The notes beneath the pieces are model-generated. The model had not been told where the DNA came from. It saw nothing but the letters and a program-made list of their open reading frames with translations, and did not search any database. Positions 1 through 7,876 of a DNA stretch of 47,270 nucleotides are shown piece after piece. Positions within the stretch are counted from its first letter, which is position 1, and every line of letters begins with the position of its first letter. Position numbers and translations under genes: made by a program. Source of the DNA: Pseudomonadota bacterium (GTDB lineage: Bacteria > Pseudomonadota > Alphaproteobacteria > Acetobacterales > Acetobacteraceae); contig JAJXXT010000086.1 in NCBI GenBank assembly GCA_021780935.1, forward strand, positions 1-47,270. The letters are read 5' to 3'.

Positions 1-187
1 CGGGGGCCGGGACCGGCGCTGCCGGCGCCATCGCCGCGCCCGCCACCGACGCCACCACCGGCGCCGGCGCGCGCGCCACCCGCACGCGGCCCTCCTTGCC
101 CTCGATCTCGATCTCGGTGAGCCCGGTTTCGGTCAGGATCGCGGCCAGGGCGCGTACCGCGTCGGCGTCGAAGCCCGGGACCTTCAT
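1..187 (-). CDS. accB: Biotin carboxyl carrier protein of acetyl-CoA carboxylase, N-terminal part (cut by window edge)
   Basis: Only the first 62 codons lie in the window. The N-terminus has the AccB pattern: a helix with [17 protein letters not shown], then GRVRVARAP, then an Ala/Pro-rich linker of the kind that precedes the biotinyl domain. The biotinylated MKM lysine would lie beyond the edge. AccB carries the biotin that AccC carboxylates and the AccAD transferase uses to make malonyl-CoA for fatty acid synthesis in the cytosol. Its ATG overlaps the stop of aroQ (ATGA), so the two are probably co-translated. aroQ-accB-accC is a common order in proteobacteria. The call rests on the N-terminal domain and this neighbour. 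Confidence 0.88.
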   Translation of the reverse strand, partial: MKVPGFDADAVRALAAILTETGLTEIEIEGKEGRVRVARAPAPVVASVAGAAMAPAAPVPAP

Positions 188-636
188 GCGGGATCCTCCA
201 CAAACTGCGCCAGCGCCTCGATCGCCAGCGCATAGCCGGTGATGCCAAGCCCCGCGATGACGCCCGTCGCCGCCTTGGAGACGTAGGAATGCTGGCGGAA
301 TTCCTCGCGGCGATGGATGTTGGTGATGTGCACCTCGATGATCGGGATATCGCAGGCCAGCAGCGCGTCCATCAGCGCGATCGAGGTGGTGGTGAAGCCG
401 GCGGGGTTGATGACGATGCCGCGCGCCATCACCCGCGCCTCCTGCACCCAGGTCACCAGCTCGCCCTCGTGATTGGTCTGGCGGAACTCGATCGCGACAC
501 CGCACTGGTCCGCCCGCTCCGCGCACAGCGCCTCGACGTCGTCGAGCGTGGCGTGGCCGTAAAGCTCCGGCTCCCGCTGACCCAGCAGGTTCAGGTTGGG
601 CCCGTTCAGCACAAAGATCATGGGTCGGTCTGCCAT
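184..636 (-). CDS. aroQ: 3-dehydroquinate dehydratase, type II
   Basis: This 150-residue protein is the usual length for type II dehydroquinase, which converts 3-dehydroquinate to 3-dehydroshikimate in the shikimate pathway as a cytosolic dodecamer. Visible motifs are [18 protein letters not shown] (residues 9-27, with catalytic Arg21 and Tyr26), NHEGEL (55-60), NPAGFTTTS (77-85) and [14 protein letters not shown] (101-114, with the catalytic His103). I chose the start at MADRPM because the family begins just before the LNGPN strand; a second ATG five codons in is possible. The longer open frame upstream is not conserved-looking. It overlaps accB by four bases and diverges from thiS. Confidence 0.95.
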   Translation of the reverse strand: MADRPMIFVLNGPNLNLLGQREPELYGHATLDDVEALCAERADQCGVAIEFRQTNHEGELVTWVQEARVMARGIVINPAGFTTTSIALMDALLACDIPIIEVHITNIHRREEFRQHSYVSKAATGVIAGLGITGYALAIEALAQFVEDPA

Positions 637-779
637 GCCGGCGCGGTAGCATGACGCGCGCGTCGCGCCAACATCGGCGTCTCGTGCGCCGTCGGCCCCC
701 ATTGATCGTGACGGCGATAGCGAGCGCCAGGGCACAAAGCCCCTTGGCGCCGGCCCGTCCCGCGGCCCATATACACGCT

Positions 780-998
780 ATGGATTCCGCGACCCGCCTC
801 AGCATCGGCGTCAACGGCGAGGAACGTGCCTTCGACGGGCCGCTCAGCGTTGCCGGCCTGCTCGCGCGCCTCGGGCTCGACGCGCGCAAGGTCGCGGTCG
901 AACGCAACCGGGCGATCGTCCGCCGTGCCCGTTACGGCGAAACCTGGCTTGAACCGGGCGACGCGGTCGAGATCGTGCATTTCATCGGAGGTGGCTGA
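780..998 (+). CDS. thiS: Sulfur carrier protein ThiS
   Basis: This 72-residue ubiquitin-fold protein ends in Gly-Gly-Gly, the hallmark of ThiS, whose C-terminal glycine is made a thiocarboxylate to supply sulfur for the thiazole half of thiamine. The core reads [11 protein letters not shown], then [13 protein letters not shown] and [12 protein letters not shown], then [16 protein letters not shown]. The stop overlaps the thiG ATG by one base (TGATG), so coupled translation is likely. There is no Shine-Dalgarno sequence before the ATG; a TATACA hexamer ends four bases upstream of it. I see no TPP riboswitch in the 143 bases between aroQ and thiS. Confidence 0.93.
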   Translation: MDSATRLSIGVNGEERAFDGPLSVAGLLARLGLDARKVAVERNRAIVRRARYGETWLEPGDAVEIVHFIGGG

Positions 999-1804
999 TG
1001 GACGGGATCACGCCTCCCGCCGATACCGTGCACGACGACACGTGGAGCGTCGCCGGGCGGACCTTCCGCTCGCGCCTCATCGTTGGCACCGGCAAATATA
1101 AGTCGCTGGAGGAGACGGCGGCGGCGATCGAGGCCTCGGGGGCGGAGATCGTCACCGTCGCGGTGCGGCGGGTGAACCTGTCCGACGCCGGCGCGCCGAT
1201 GCTGCAGGATTTCGTCGATCCCAAGCGCTTTACCTATCTGCCCAACACCGCCGGCTGCCATACCGCCGAGGACGCGGTGCGCACCCTGCGCCTGGCGCGC
1301 GAGGCCGGCGGCTGGAACCTGGTGAAGCTTGAGGTCCTGGGCCCGCCGCCGCATCTCTACCCGGACATGGCGGCGACGCACGAGGCGGCGAAGGCGCTGA
1401 TATCAGACGGGTTCGAGGTCATGGTCTACTGCGCCGACGACCCGGTGGCGGCAAAGCGGCTGGAGGATCTCGGCTGTGTGGCCATCATGCCGCTCGGCGC
1501 GCCGATCGGCTCCGGCCTCGGCATCCAGAATCCGGCGATGATCGCCATGCTGATCGAGCAGACGAAGGTGCCGCTGCTGGTCGATGCCGGTGTCGGCATG
1601 GCCTCGGATGCCGCGATCGCCATGGAGCTGGGCTGCGACGCGGTGCTGCTCAACTCCGCCATCGCCCATGCGCGCGACCCGGTGATGATGGCCCGGGCCA
1701 TGCGCGCGGCGGTGGAGGCGGGGCGGCTCAGCTATCGGGCGGGGCGGATGCCGCGGCGGATGGGAGCGGACCCGTCGAGCCCGCTGACCGGGCTGATCCG
1801 GTAA
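998..1804 (+). CDS. thiG: Thiazole synthase
   Basis: ThiG condenses deoxyxylulose 5-phosphate, dehydroglycine and the ThiS thiocarboxylate into the thiazole phosphate of thiamine. The 268-residue TIM-barrel shows IVGTGKY near residue 28, PNTAGC (82-87), the Schiff-base Lys110 in [21 protein letters not shown] (about 164-176) and the phosphate-binding end VDAGVG. The tail YRAGRMPRR with SSPLTG is also typical. thiS lies directly upstream. The 3' end overlaps the convergent yihY-like gene by 77 bases; the ThiG tail looks conserved, so the overlap probably arose by extension of the other gene. No other thiamine genes are in the window. Confidence 0.96.
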   Translation: MDGITPPADTVHDDTWSVAGRTFRSRLIVGTGKYKSLEETAAAIEASGAEIVTVAVRRVNLSDAGAPMLQDFVDPKRFTYLPNTAGCHTAEDAVRTLRLAREAGGWNLVKLEVLGPPPHLYPDMAATHEAAKALISDGFEVMVYCADDPVAAKRLEDLGCVAIMPLGAPIGSGLGIQNPAMIAMLIEQTKVPLLVDAGVGMASDAAIAMELGCDAVLLNSAIAHARDPVMMARAMRAAVEAGRLSYRAGRMPRRMGADPSSPLTGLIR

Positions 1805-2645
1805 TCTCGCGCTCCAGCGTCGCGTTCAGCTCGGCGCCGGCCAGCGCCGCGAAGGCCGAGACCCAGAACCACAGCATGATGCCGGCCACCGCGGCGAGCG
1901 GGCCATAAGTGGCGTCGAACCGTGCCGCCCGCGCGACATAGGTCGAGAAAACCACCGTCGCCACCATCCAGCTTGCCGTCGCCAGCAACGCCCCCGGCAG
2001 AATCCAGCGCCGCCCGCTCGGCCGGTGGCTGGGCCCGAACCGATACAGCGCCCCCAGCACCACGACGACGAAACCGGCCGTCAGCACCAGTGATGCGATG
2101 TGGATCGGGATGCGCGTGTCGCCTGGAATGCCGAGCCGGCGCGCCATCACCGGCAGCGCCACCATCGCCGCCAGCCCCAGCACCGCGCCGATCACCGCGA
2201 GCAGCGTCATGCCCGCCGCGATCGCCAGCAGCAACCATGCCGGCCGCCGCTCCCGGGAGTCGTAGGCGAAGTTGAGGGCCGCGATCAGCGAGCCGGTGCC
2301 CGTCGTCGCACTCCAGACCGTGAACAGGGCGGAGATGGCGACGCCGAGCGACAGCGAGTCATTGCGATGGGAAACCAGCGATGCCAGCTCACGCGCGATA
2401 AGCTCATAGGCCGCCGGCGGCAGGAACGCCTGCAAGGTCACCAGCTGCGGCGCCAGGGTATTGATATCGAACACTAATCCATAGATCGAAACCAGCATCG
2501 CCAGCGCCGGGAACAGCGCCAGCGTCGCGTAGAACGCGCAGCCTGCAGCGACCAGCGGCGTGCGGTGCGCCACCACCCTGGTGACGAGCCCCCGCACCAC
2601 CCGCGCCGCCACCCTGCGCGCGGATCGGGGCCTCTGCGGTGTCAT
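1728..2645 (-). CDS. YihY/UPF0761 (BrkB-like) inner membrane protein
   Basis: This 305-residue membrane protein has about six hydrophobic segments and the family signature: [17 protein letters not shown] near residues 34-51, a loop with [21 protein letters not shown] (about 96-116), and a final [19 protein letters not shown] (about 244-262) followed by GAELNA. The family was once called ribonuclease BN by mistake; its function is unknown and a transport or envelope role is only a guess. A short basic N-terminus precedes the first helix. The last 25 or so residues are Ser/Ala/Pro-rich and are read antisense to the end of thiG, so they are probably not functional sequence. It diverges from the ornithine decarboxylase gene. 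Confidence 0.88.
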   Translation of the reverse strand: MTPQRPRSARRVAARVVRGLVTRVVAHRTPLVAAGCAFYATLALFPALAMLVSIYGLVFDINTLAPQLVTLQAFLPPAAYELIARELASLVSHRNDSLSLGVAISALFTVWSATTGTGSLIAALNFAYDSRERRPAWLLLAIAAGMTLLAVIGAVLGLAAMVALPVMARRLGIPGDTRIPIHIASLVLTAGFVVVVLGALYRFGPSHRPSGRRWILPGALLATASWMVATVVFSTYVARAARFDATYGPLAAVAGIMLWFWVSAFAALAGAELNATLEREITGSARSAGSTGPLPSAAASAPPDS

Positions 2646-2727
2646 GATCTGCGAGCCGCGAAGGTCGTCATGAACCTAGCCGCTAGCAGGAATTCCGCCC
2701 GCCGCGCGAACGGGGGCGAAAAAATGC

Positions 2728-2756
2728 TTGCGTGGGGGGGGTGGGGGTCCTATGTG
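2728..2756 (+). promoter_or_regulatory. Probable sigma-70-type promoter of the ornithine decarboxylase gene
   Basis: TTGCGT (2728-2733) and TATGTG (2751-2756) are separated by 17 bases, an ideal spacing. The spacer is almost pure G. A transcript would start near 2763 and carry a leader of about 150 bases before the decarboxylase ATG. Seen directly; activity is inferred. Confidence 0.55.
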
Positions 2757-2762
2757 CCGGCT

Positions 2763-2912
2763 CCACGCAGCGCGCACGTGCCTCTGGCCCCTGGGGTTAC
2801 GCAACGACGTCAAGCGTTCTGGCAATCGTTTGGTCGCTGGTTCGTTCGACCGTTTCGCAATCTGGGCCCGTCGCCTCGTTCAGGCGGGCCTTCAACTGGG
2901 AGGCCACGCGCG
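2763..2912 (+). promoter_or_regulatory. Structured 5' leader of ornithine decarboxylase, candidate speF-type cis-regulatory RNA
   Basis: About 150 bases without a gene lie between the promoter and the ATG. Two hairpins are visible: GGTCG/CGACC (2832-2851) and a stronger one just upstream of the ribosome site, CGCCT (2872-2876) with AGGCG (2882-2886), extended by GGCC/GGCC across a bulge. The ribosome binding site is in CTGGGAGGC (2896-2904), and its GAGGC (2900-2904) can pair with GCCTC (2873-2877). The two pairings share the same bases and exclude each other, which would suit a translational switch. A leader RNA called speF is known upstream of alphaproteobacterial ornithine decarboxylase genes. 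I infer this is that type from position; I could not check the consensus. Confidence 0.45.
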
Positions 2913-4043
2913 ATGACACAGAAAATCGCCCGTTTCCTTGCCGATCGTCAGCCGGCCACGCCGTGCCTGGTGTTCGACGTCGACCGCGCGGAAGAGAATT
3001 TCCGCACCCTGCAGCGCGCCCTGCCCGTGGCACGCATCTACTACGCCGTGAAGGCGAATCCGGCGGCGCCGGTGCTGGAGCGGCTGGTGCGCCTGGGCAG
3101 CTTCTTCGACGCCGCCAGCATCGAGGAGATCGAGGCCTGCCTCGCCGCCGGCGCCCGCGCCGGGGCGATCAGCTTCGGCAACACGATCAAGAAGGCCACC
3201 GCCATCGCCCGCGCCCACGCGCACGGCGTGGGCATGTACGCCTTCGATTCGGCGGAGGAGCTGGCAAAGCTTGCGCGCCATGCGCCCGGGGCCGGCGTCT
3301 ATTGCCGCATCATGGTCGCCAATGCCGGCGCCGACTGGCCGCTCTCGCGCAAATTCGGCACCACGGTGGAGCGCGCCCGCGACCTGATGCTCCAGGCCCG
3401 CGAGCTGGGGCTCGACCCGATGGGCCTGTCCTTCCATGTCGGCAGCCAGCAGACCTCGACCGCGAGCTATGAGGCGGCGATCGCCAAGGTGGCGATGCTG
3501 TTCACCGACCTGCGCGACGCCGGCGTGAAGCTGCGGATGATGAACCTCGGCGGCGGCTTTCCCACGCGCTACCGCGACGAGGTGCCGGGGATCGGCGCCT
3601 TCGCCGACGCGATCGGTGCGGCGCTGGCCCGCGCCTTCGGCAACGCCCTGCCGGATGTCGTGATCGAGCCTGGCCGCTTCATCGTCGGTGACGCGGGAAT
3701 GGTGTCGTCCGAGGTGGTGCTGGTCAGCCAACGCGACCCCGCCGACCCAGTGCGCTGGGTCTATCTCGACATCGGCCGCTTCGGCGGGCTCGCGGAAACC
3801 GAGGGCGAGGCGATCCGATACGCGATCACGACGCCGCATGACGGAACGGCGACCGGGCCGGTCTCCATCGCCGGGCCGACCTGCGACGGCGCGGACATCA
3901 TGTACGAGAAGTCCAACTACCGGCTGCCGCTGGCGCTCACCGCCGGCGACCGGGTGGAGCTGCGCTCGACCGGCGCCTATGTGACAACCTATGCGAGCCA
4001 GGGCTTTAACGGCTTCGCGCCGTTGCGGGAGCACTACATCTAG
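2913..4043 (+). CDS. Ornithine decarboxylase (group IV, alanine racemase fold, PLP-dependent)
   Basis: The 376-residue enzyme would convert ornithine to putrescine in the cytosol. Lys47 in YYAVKANP binds pyridoxal phosphate, HVGSQ is at 175-179, the phosphate-binding GGGFP is at 213-217, EPGR at 252-255, and the catalytic cysteine lies in CDGAD (324-328). The length and the N-terminus (MTQKIARFL) fit alphaproteobacterial ornithine or ornithine/lysine decarboxylases rather than diaminopimelate decarboxylase. The start follows GGGAGG at a good distance; an in-frame extension upstream runs through the leader and is not expected to be translated. Substrate choice between ornithine and lysine cannot be settled by eye. 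Confidence 0.9.
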   Translation: MTQKIARFLADRQPATPCLVFDVDRAEENFRTLQRALPVARIYYAVKANPAAPVLERLVRLGSFFDAASIEEIEACLAAGARAGAISFGNTIKKATAIARAHAHGVGMYAFDSAEELAKLARHAPGAGVYCRIMVANAGADWPLSRKFGTTVERARDLMLQARELGLDPMGLSFHVGSQQTSTASYEAAIAKVAMLFTDLRDAGVKLRMMNLGGGFPTRYRDEVPGIGAFADAIGAALARAFGNALPDVVIEPGRFIVGDAGMVSSEVVLVSQRDPADPVRWVYLDIGRFGGLAETEGEAIRYAITTPHDGTATGPVSIAGPTCDGADIMYEKSNYRLPLALTAGDRVELRSTGAYVTTYASQGFNGFAPLREHYI

Positions 4044-4124
4044 GCGCGGGATCGAGGCGCGGGCAGCGTGCGGCAGCTTCCCTATCCTCCTGCCGGTGTT
4101 ACAACACCCAGAGGAGGAACGTGG

Positions 4125-4976
4125 ATGGACGTTGACGCCCTCGCCGCCCTGGTGCCGGACGGCGCGCAGCTTGCCCTGGTACCCGACAACTCGCTCTCGC
4201 CCGGCGCCCTGGCGCGCGCGCTGGTGCGCCGTGGCGCGCGCGGGCTCCGCCTGGTCGGCGTTCCGGTCAGCGGCTATGCCACCGACCTGCTGATCGGCGC
4301 CGGCTGTGTGGCCGAGCTTGAAACCTCCGCCGTCACGCTGGGTGAGGCCGGGCAGGCGCCGCGCTTTACGGCGGCCCTCGCCGCGGGGCGGCTGCGCGTG
4401 ACCGATTCCACCTGCCCGGCCATGCACACGCGCCTGCAGGCGGCGGAAAAAGGTGTGCCCTTCATGCCACTGCGCGGCGTGCTCGGCAGCGACCTGGTCG
4501 CACACCGGCCGGATTGGAAGGTCATTGACAATCCGTTCCGACCGGACAACGCGCCCGGTGCCGATCCGATCCTGCTGCTGCCCGCGCTGTCGCCGGAGTT
4601 TGCCGCCTTCCATGCAGCGATGGCCGACGAGGAGGGCAATGTCTGGGTCGGCCGCAGGCGGGAACTCGCGACGCTCGCGCATGCCGCGCAACGCAGCCTC
4701 GTCACCGTCGAGCGCCGCGTGCCAGGCAATATGCTGGAAGATGAGCGCCTCGCGCCCGGCGTGATCGCGGGCATCTACGTCGCCGCGATCGCGATCGCGG
4801 AGCACGGGGCATGGCCGATCGGCCTGCTCGACGAATACAACTGCGACGCCGGGCACATCGCCCTGTATGCCAGGCTCGCGCGCACCGACGAGGGCTTTGC
4901 GGAATACTGCGCCCGGTTCGTCGATACGCCCGTGGACGGGGCCGTGGCCAGGGCGGCGGCCAGGGCGGCGGAATGA
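4125..4976 (+). CDS. CoA-transferase, subunit A (glutaconate CoA-transferase/IpdA-like)
   Basis: This 283-residue protein has the class I CoA-transferase alpha fold: a Rossmann-like start with ALVPDGAQLALVPDNSLSPGALA, then DLLIGAGCVAELETS (54-68), LGEAGQAPRF (72-81), and a second half with RLQAAEKGVPFMPLRG and GSDL near 121-124. The start follows a strong GAGGAGG (4111-4117). Its stop overlaps the ATG of subunit B by four bases, so the two should form a heteromer at equal levels. Relatives include glutaconate CoA-transferase and the actinobacterial ring-opening hydrolase IpdAB. No substrate can be assigned here. The C-terminal Ala/Arg-rich tail is encoded by a GGCGGC-rich repeat. Confidence 0.82.
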   Translation: MDVDALAALVPDGAQLALVPDNSLSPGALARALVRRGARGLRLVGVPVSGYATDLLIGAGCVAELETSAVTLGEAGQAPRFTAALAAGRLRVTDSTCPAMHTRLQAAEKGVPFMPLRGVLGSDLVAHRPDWKVIDNPFRPDNAPGADPILLLPALSPEFAAFHAAMADEEGNVWVGRRRELATLAHAAQRSLVTVERRVPGNMLEDERLAPGVIAGIYVAAIAIAEHGAWPIGLLDEYNCDAGHIALYARLARTDEGFAEYCARFVDTPVDGAVARAAARAAE

Positions 4977-5003
4977 GCGGCGGAATGAGCGGCGGAATGA
5001 GCG
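4968..5003 (+). repeat. Three perfect tandem copies of a 12-base unit at the stop/start junction of the CoA-transferase subunits
   Basis: The unit GCGGAATGAGCG occurs at 4968-4979, 4980-4991 and 4992-5003. Each copy holds an ATG in the subunit B frame (4973, 4985, 4997), preceded by a purine-rich GCGGA. It encodes an MSGG repeat at the N-terminus. Copy-number change would alter the number of start codons but not the frame. Confidence 0.95.
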
Positions 5004-5758
5004 GCAAGTCGAACGAGCTGCTGCTCGTTGCCGCCATCGCGCGGCTCATCGCCGACCCCACGGCGCATCCCGCGCGGCATGTCGCGGTCGGCGCCGCCTC
5101 GCCGATCCCGGCCGCCGCCTGCTGGCTCGCGAAACTTCAGGGCGCCGACATCCGCCTCTCGCTGCTGCATCGCCCGCACGGCAATCCCTTCAGCGAGGGA
5201 ACGCGCGAGCTGTTCGACCTCGCCGGCCAGGGTCGCATCGACCTCTTCTTTCTCGGCGGCGGACAGATCGACGGCCAAGCCAACATCAATCTCATCGGCA
5301 CCGGCGAATGGCCCGGCACCCAGGTGCGCTTTCCCGGCAGTTTCGGCTCGGCGTTCATGTATTTCACCGTCCACCGCACGATCCTGTTCCGTGAGGAACA
5401 TTCCCCCCGCGTGCTGGTGGCGCGCGTCGACCACATCTCCGCACCCGGCATCTCCCCGCCCGGGGTCTTCCGGCGTGGCAACGCCCAGGCGCTGGTCACC
5501 GGACGCTGCGTTTTTCGTTTCGATCCAGCAAGGGGACGCTTCGCGCTCGCTTCCCTCCACCCGGGCGAGACACGCGAGAGCGTGCGCGCCGCCACCGGCT
5601 TCGACTATGACGAACCCGCCGAGATCGCCGCCACCGCAGGGCCCACCGAGGCGCAGGCCGCGATCCTCGCCGGCCCGGTCCGCGACGCGATGATCGAAAC
5701 CTATCCCGATTTCTGCCGCCGAGTCTGGCCGCGCGGCAGCGAGGAGCAAGCCGCATGA
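4973..5758 (+). CDS. CoA-transferase, subunit B (glutaconate CoA-transferase/IpdB-like)
   Basis: The product has 261 residues from the first ATG, or 257 or 253 from the next two in the repeat. It shows family I beta-subunit motifs: HVAVGAASPIPAAACWLAK, then FDLAGQGRIDLFFLGGGQIDG, NINLIGTG, VRFPGSFGSAFMYF, EHSPRVLVARVDHISAPG and TRESVRAATGFDYDEP. I cannot find an ESG- or SENG-like catalytic glutamate motif, which puts it nearer the IpdB branch than classic transferases. It overlaps subunit A at the 5' end and the CaiB-type gene at the 3' end (both ATGA). It is often labelled a CoA synthetase in annotations, which the sequence does not support. Confidence 0.82.
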   Translation: MSGGMSGGMSGKSNELLLVAAIARLIADPTAHPARHVAVGAASPIPAAACWLAKLQGADIRLSLLHRPHGNPFSEGTRELFDLAGQGRIDLFFLGGGQIDGQANINLIGTGEWPGTQVRFPGSFGSAFMYFTVHRTILFREEHSPRVLVARVDHISAPGISPPGVFRRGNAQALVTGRCVFRFDPARGRFALASLHPGETRESVRAATGFDYDEPAEIAATAGPTEAQAAILAGPVRDAMIETYPDFCRRVWPRGSEEQAA

Positions 5759-6990
5759 ACGACGCGACACCGCTAAACACGGGCAAGGGCCTCGCCGCCT
5801 CCGCCGGCGCGCTGGCGGGGCTCAAGGTCATCGACCTCACCCGCGTCCTCGGCGGGCCCTACTGCACGATGATCCTTTCCGACCACGGCGCCGAGGTCAT
5901 CAAGATCGAACCGCCGCAGGGCGATGAGGTGCGCGACTGGGGCCCCCCCTTCGAGGGCGATGACGCCAGCTATTTCATCGGCGTCAACCGTAACAAGCGC
6001 TCGGTCGGGCTCGACCTGTCGCGCCCGCAGGGTCGCGCGGTGCTGCTGCGGCTGCTCGAGGGTGCCGACATCCTGGTCGAGAATTTCAAGCCTGGCGGCA
6101 TGGAGAAATGGGGGCTGGGCTACGAGCAGGATCTCGCTCCGCGCTTTCCGCGCCTGATCCATTGCCGTGTCTCGGGCTTCGGCGGCCATGGCCCGCTTGG
6201 CGGCCTACCCGGCTACGATGCGATTCTTCAGGCGATGACGGGGCTGATGAGCATCAACGGCGATGCCTCGCTCGGCTCCACGCGGATGGGCACGCCGGTG
6301 GTGGACCTCGCCACCGGGCTCTATTCCACGATCGGCATCCTGATGGCGCTGCACGAGCGCGAGCGTTCGGGGCGCGGGCAGTATCTCGACATGACGCTGC
6401 ACGACTGCGGCATGGCGCTGCTGCATCCGCAGGCGGCCAATTACTTCCTCAACGGCAAGCGGCCACGCGCCACCGGCAATCCCCACCCCAACCTCGCGCC
6501 GTACGAAAAATACCAGACCCGGACCTGTGAGATCTTCATCGCCGCGGGCAATAACGGCCAGTTCCGCAAACTGTGCGAGGCGCTGGGTATCGGCGGCCTC
6601 GGCGCCGATCCGCGCTTCGCGACGAATGCGAAACGACTGGAGAACCGCCAGGCGCTGATCGAGGCACTCGCGGCACCCCTGGCGGATGCCGACGGGCACG
6701 AGCTGTCGCTGCGGCTGCTGCGCATGGGCCTGCCGGTCGGCCCGGTGCAGGCGGTGGACGAGGCGCTCGCCGCCCCGCACACCGAGGCGCGCGCGATGGC
6801 AGCCGAGCTCGACGGCTATCGCGGGCTCGGCACGCCGATCAAGCTGTCGCGCACGCCGGGGGGCGTCCGGCGCAAACCGCCGCGCTTCGCCGCCGACAGC
6901 CATGAGGTGCTCGCGGCACACGGATTCGACGCGGAGGCGATCGCGGCGCTGGAAAAGGACGGCGTGGTCGTCACCACGCGGCGCCGCTGA
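5755..6990 (+). CDS. CaiB/BaiF family (class III) CoA-transferase
   Basis: The 411-residue protein matches family III CoA-transferases. The N-terminal part reads GLKVIDLTRVLGGPYCTMILSDHGAEVIKIE (22-52), VGLDLSRPQGR follows, and the catalytic aspartate is Asp184 in TPVVDLATG. Later motifs include RSGRGQYLDMTLHD and the small-domain ending LGTPIKLSRTPG. These enzymes move CoA between carboxylic acids by a ternary mechanism. ATGA overlap with the subunit B gene makes a three-gene unit holding two unrelated CoA-transferase folds. The first 20 residues are poorly conserved, so a later start is possible. Substrate unknown; resemblance is to the formyl-CoA/succinyl-CoA type only in general. Confidence 0.88.
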   Translation: MNDATPLNTGKGLAASAGALAGLKVIDLTRVLGGPYCTMILSDHGAEVIKIEPPQGDEVRDWGPPFEGDDASYFIGVNRNKRSVGLDLSRPQGRAVLLRLLEGADILVENFKPGGMEKWGLGYEQDLAPRFPRLIHCRVSGFGGHGPLGGLPGYDAILQAMTGLMSINGDASLGSTRMGTPVVDLATGLYSTIGILMALHERERSGRGQYLDMTLHDCGMALLHPQAANYFLNGKRPRATGNPHPNLAPYEKYQTRTCEIFIAAGNNGQFRKLCEALGIGGLGADPRFATNAKRLENRQALIEALAAPLADADGHELSLRLLRMGLPVGPVQAVDEALAAPHTEARAMAAELDGYRGLGTPIKLSRTPGGVRRKPPRFAADSHEVLAAHGFDAEAIAALEKDGVVVTTRRR

Positions 6991-7019
6991 GGACACCGGC
7001 CACTGAGGACACCGGCCAC
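6988..7019 (+). repeat. Perfect 16-base tandem duplication at the end of the CaiB-type gene
   Basis: TGAGGACACCGGCCAC occurs at 6988-7003 and again at 7004-7019. The first copy contains the stop codon of the CoA-transferase gene and the second repeats it. The duplication fills the gap to the convergent pssA gene. Confidence 0.95.
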
Positions 7020-7021
7020 GA

Positions 7022-7876
7022 TCACGCCTCGGGCGCGTTCGTGGTCTCCGCCGCCTCGCGCAGCCGGCGAAAGCTGCGCACGGAGAACGGCAGCATCGCA
7101 AGATAGGCGACGCCCATGCCCGCCAGCACGGCCCAGGGCTCCGTCACCAGCAACGCCGCGGCCAATCCGGTGCCGAGCAACAGTGGCAGCGCCAAATCCG
7201 CTGGCACCTTGAAGTTTTTGAAGTTCCAGACCGGCAGCGTGGAGACCAGCAGCACCGCGGTGCCGACCAGAACCACCGCGCAAAGCCAGGGGCTGCGCGC
7301 GATGTCGAGCAGCCAGCCTACTCCATTGGCCTGCGCCTCAAGACCAAGAAAGAGCGGAAACAACGCCAGCCCCGCCCCCGCCGGCGCCGGTACGCCGGTG
7401 AAGAAATTGTAGGTGTAGGCCGGATGCGGCCGCTCGGCGTAAAGGCTCGCGTTGAACCGCGCGAGCCGTAACGCCATGCACACGGCGAACATCAGGCAGG
7501 GCAGAAAACCCCAGCCGCGCGCGCCATCCAGCGACCACAGGTAGAGCACGAAGCCCGGCGCGACGCCGAAACAAAGAAAATCCGTCAGGCTGTCGAACTC
7601 GGCCCCGAAACGCGACGTCGCCTTGAGCAGCCGCGCGATCCGCCCATCGAGCCCGTCGATCGCGCCGGCAACGGCGATCGCGATCACCGATGCCGCGAAC
7701 CGCCCCTCCAGCGCGAAGCGCATGCCGGTCAGGCCCGAGCAAAGCCCCAGCATGGTCAGCAGGTTCGGCACCATGCGGTTGAACGACAGGCCGCGGAAGC
7801 GCGGTCGCTGGCGTGGGCGAAGGCGCCGGCGCAGCCGGTGGATCGGCGTCGGCGACAGTGGCTGCGGGCTGCTCAC
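7022..7876 (-). CDS. pssA: CDP-diacylglycerol-serine O-phosphatidyltransferase
   Basis: PssA makes phosphatidylserine from CDP-diacylglycerol and serine at the inner membrane. The 284-residue protein has a basic N-terminus, several hydrophobic helices and the complete CDP-alcohol phosphatidyltransferase motif: Asp74, Asp77-Gly78, Ala81-Arg82, Gly91, Asp95 and Asp99. PNLLTMLGLCSGL (37-49) and RLARFN are typical of the bacterial type II PssA. Its ATG overlaps the psd stop (ATGA), so the two consecutive steps to phosphatidylethanolamine are coupled. A second CDP-alcohol enzyme in this window (28260-28835) lacks these PssA-specific features. Confidence 0.93.
   Translation of the reverse strand: MSSPQPLSPTPIHRLRRRLRPRQRPRFRGLSFNRMVPNLLTMLGLCSGLTGMRFALEGRFAASVIAIAVAGAIDGLDGRIARLLKATSRFGAEFDSLTDFLCFGVAPGFVLYLWSLDGARGWGFLPCLMFAVCMALRLARFNASLYAERPHPAYTYNFFTGVPAPAGAGLALFPLFLGLEAQANGVGWLLDIARSPWLCAVVLVGTAVLLVSTLPVWNFKNFKVPADLALPLLLGTGLAAALLVTEPWAVLAGMGVAYLAMLPFSVRSFRRLREAAETTNAPEA

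Noticed and set aside
637..779. Possible TPP riboswitch ahead of thiS
   Set aside because: I looked for CTGAGA and the conserved thi-box core and found neither.
2752..2916. A short open frame that ends with TGA overlapping the ornithine decarboxylase ATG, a possible leader peptide
   Set aside because: Its ATG lies inside the -10 box, so it would not be in the mRNA if the promoter is right. The composition looks like random GC-rich translation.
2892..4856. Long minus-strand open frame across the decarboxylase and CoA-transferase A genes
   Set aside because: Both plus-strand genes have full catalytic motifs; the minus frame is low-complexity.
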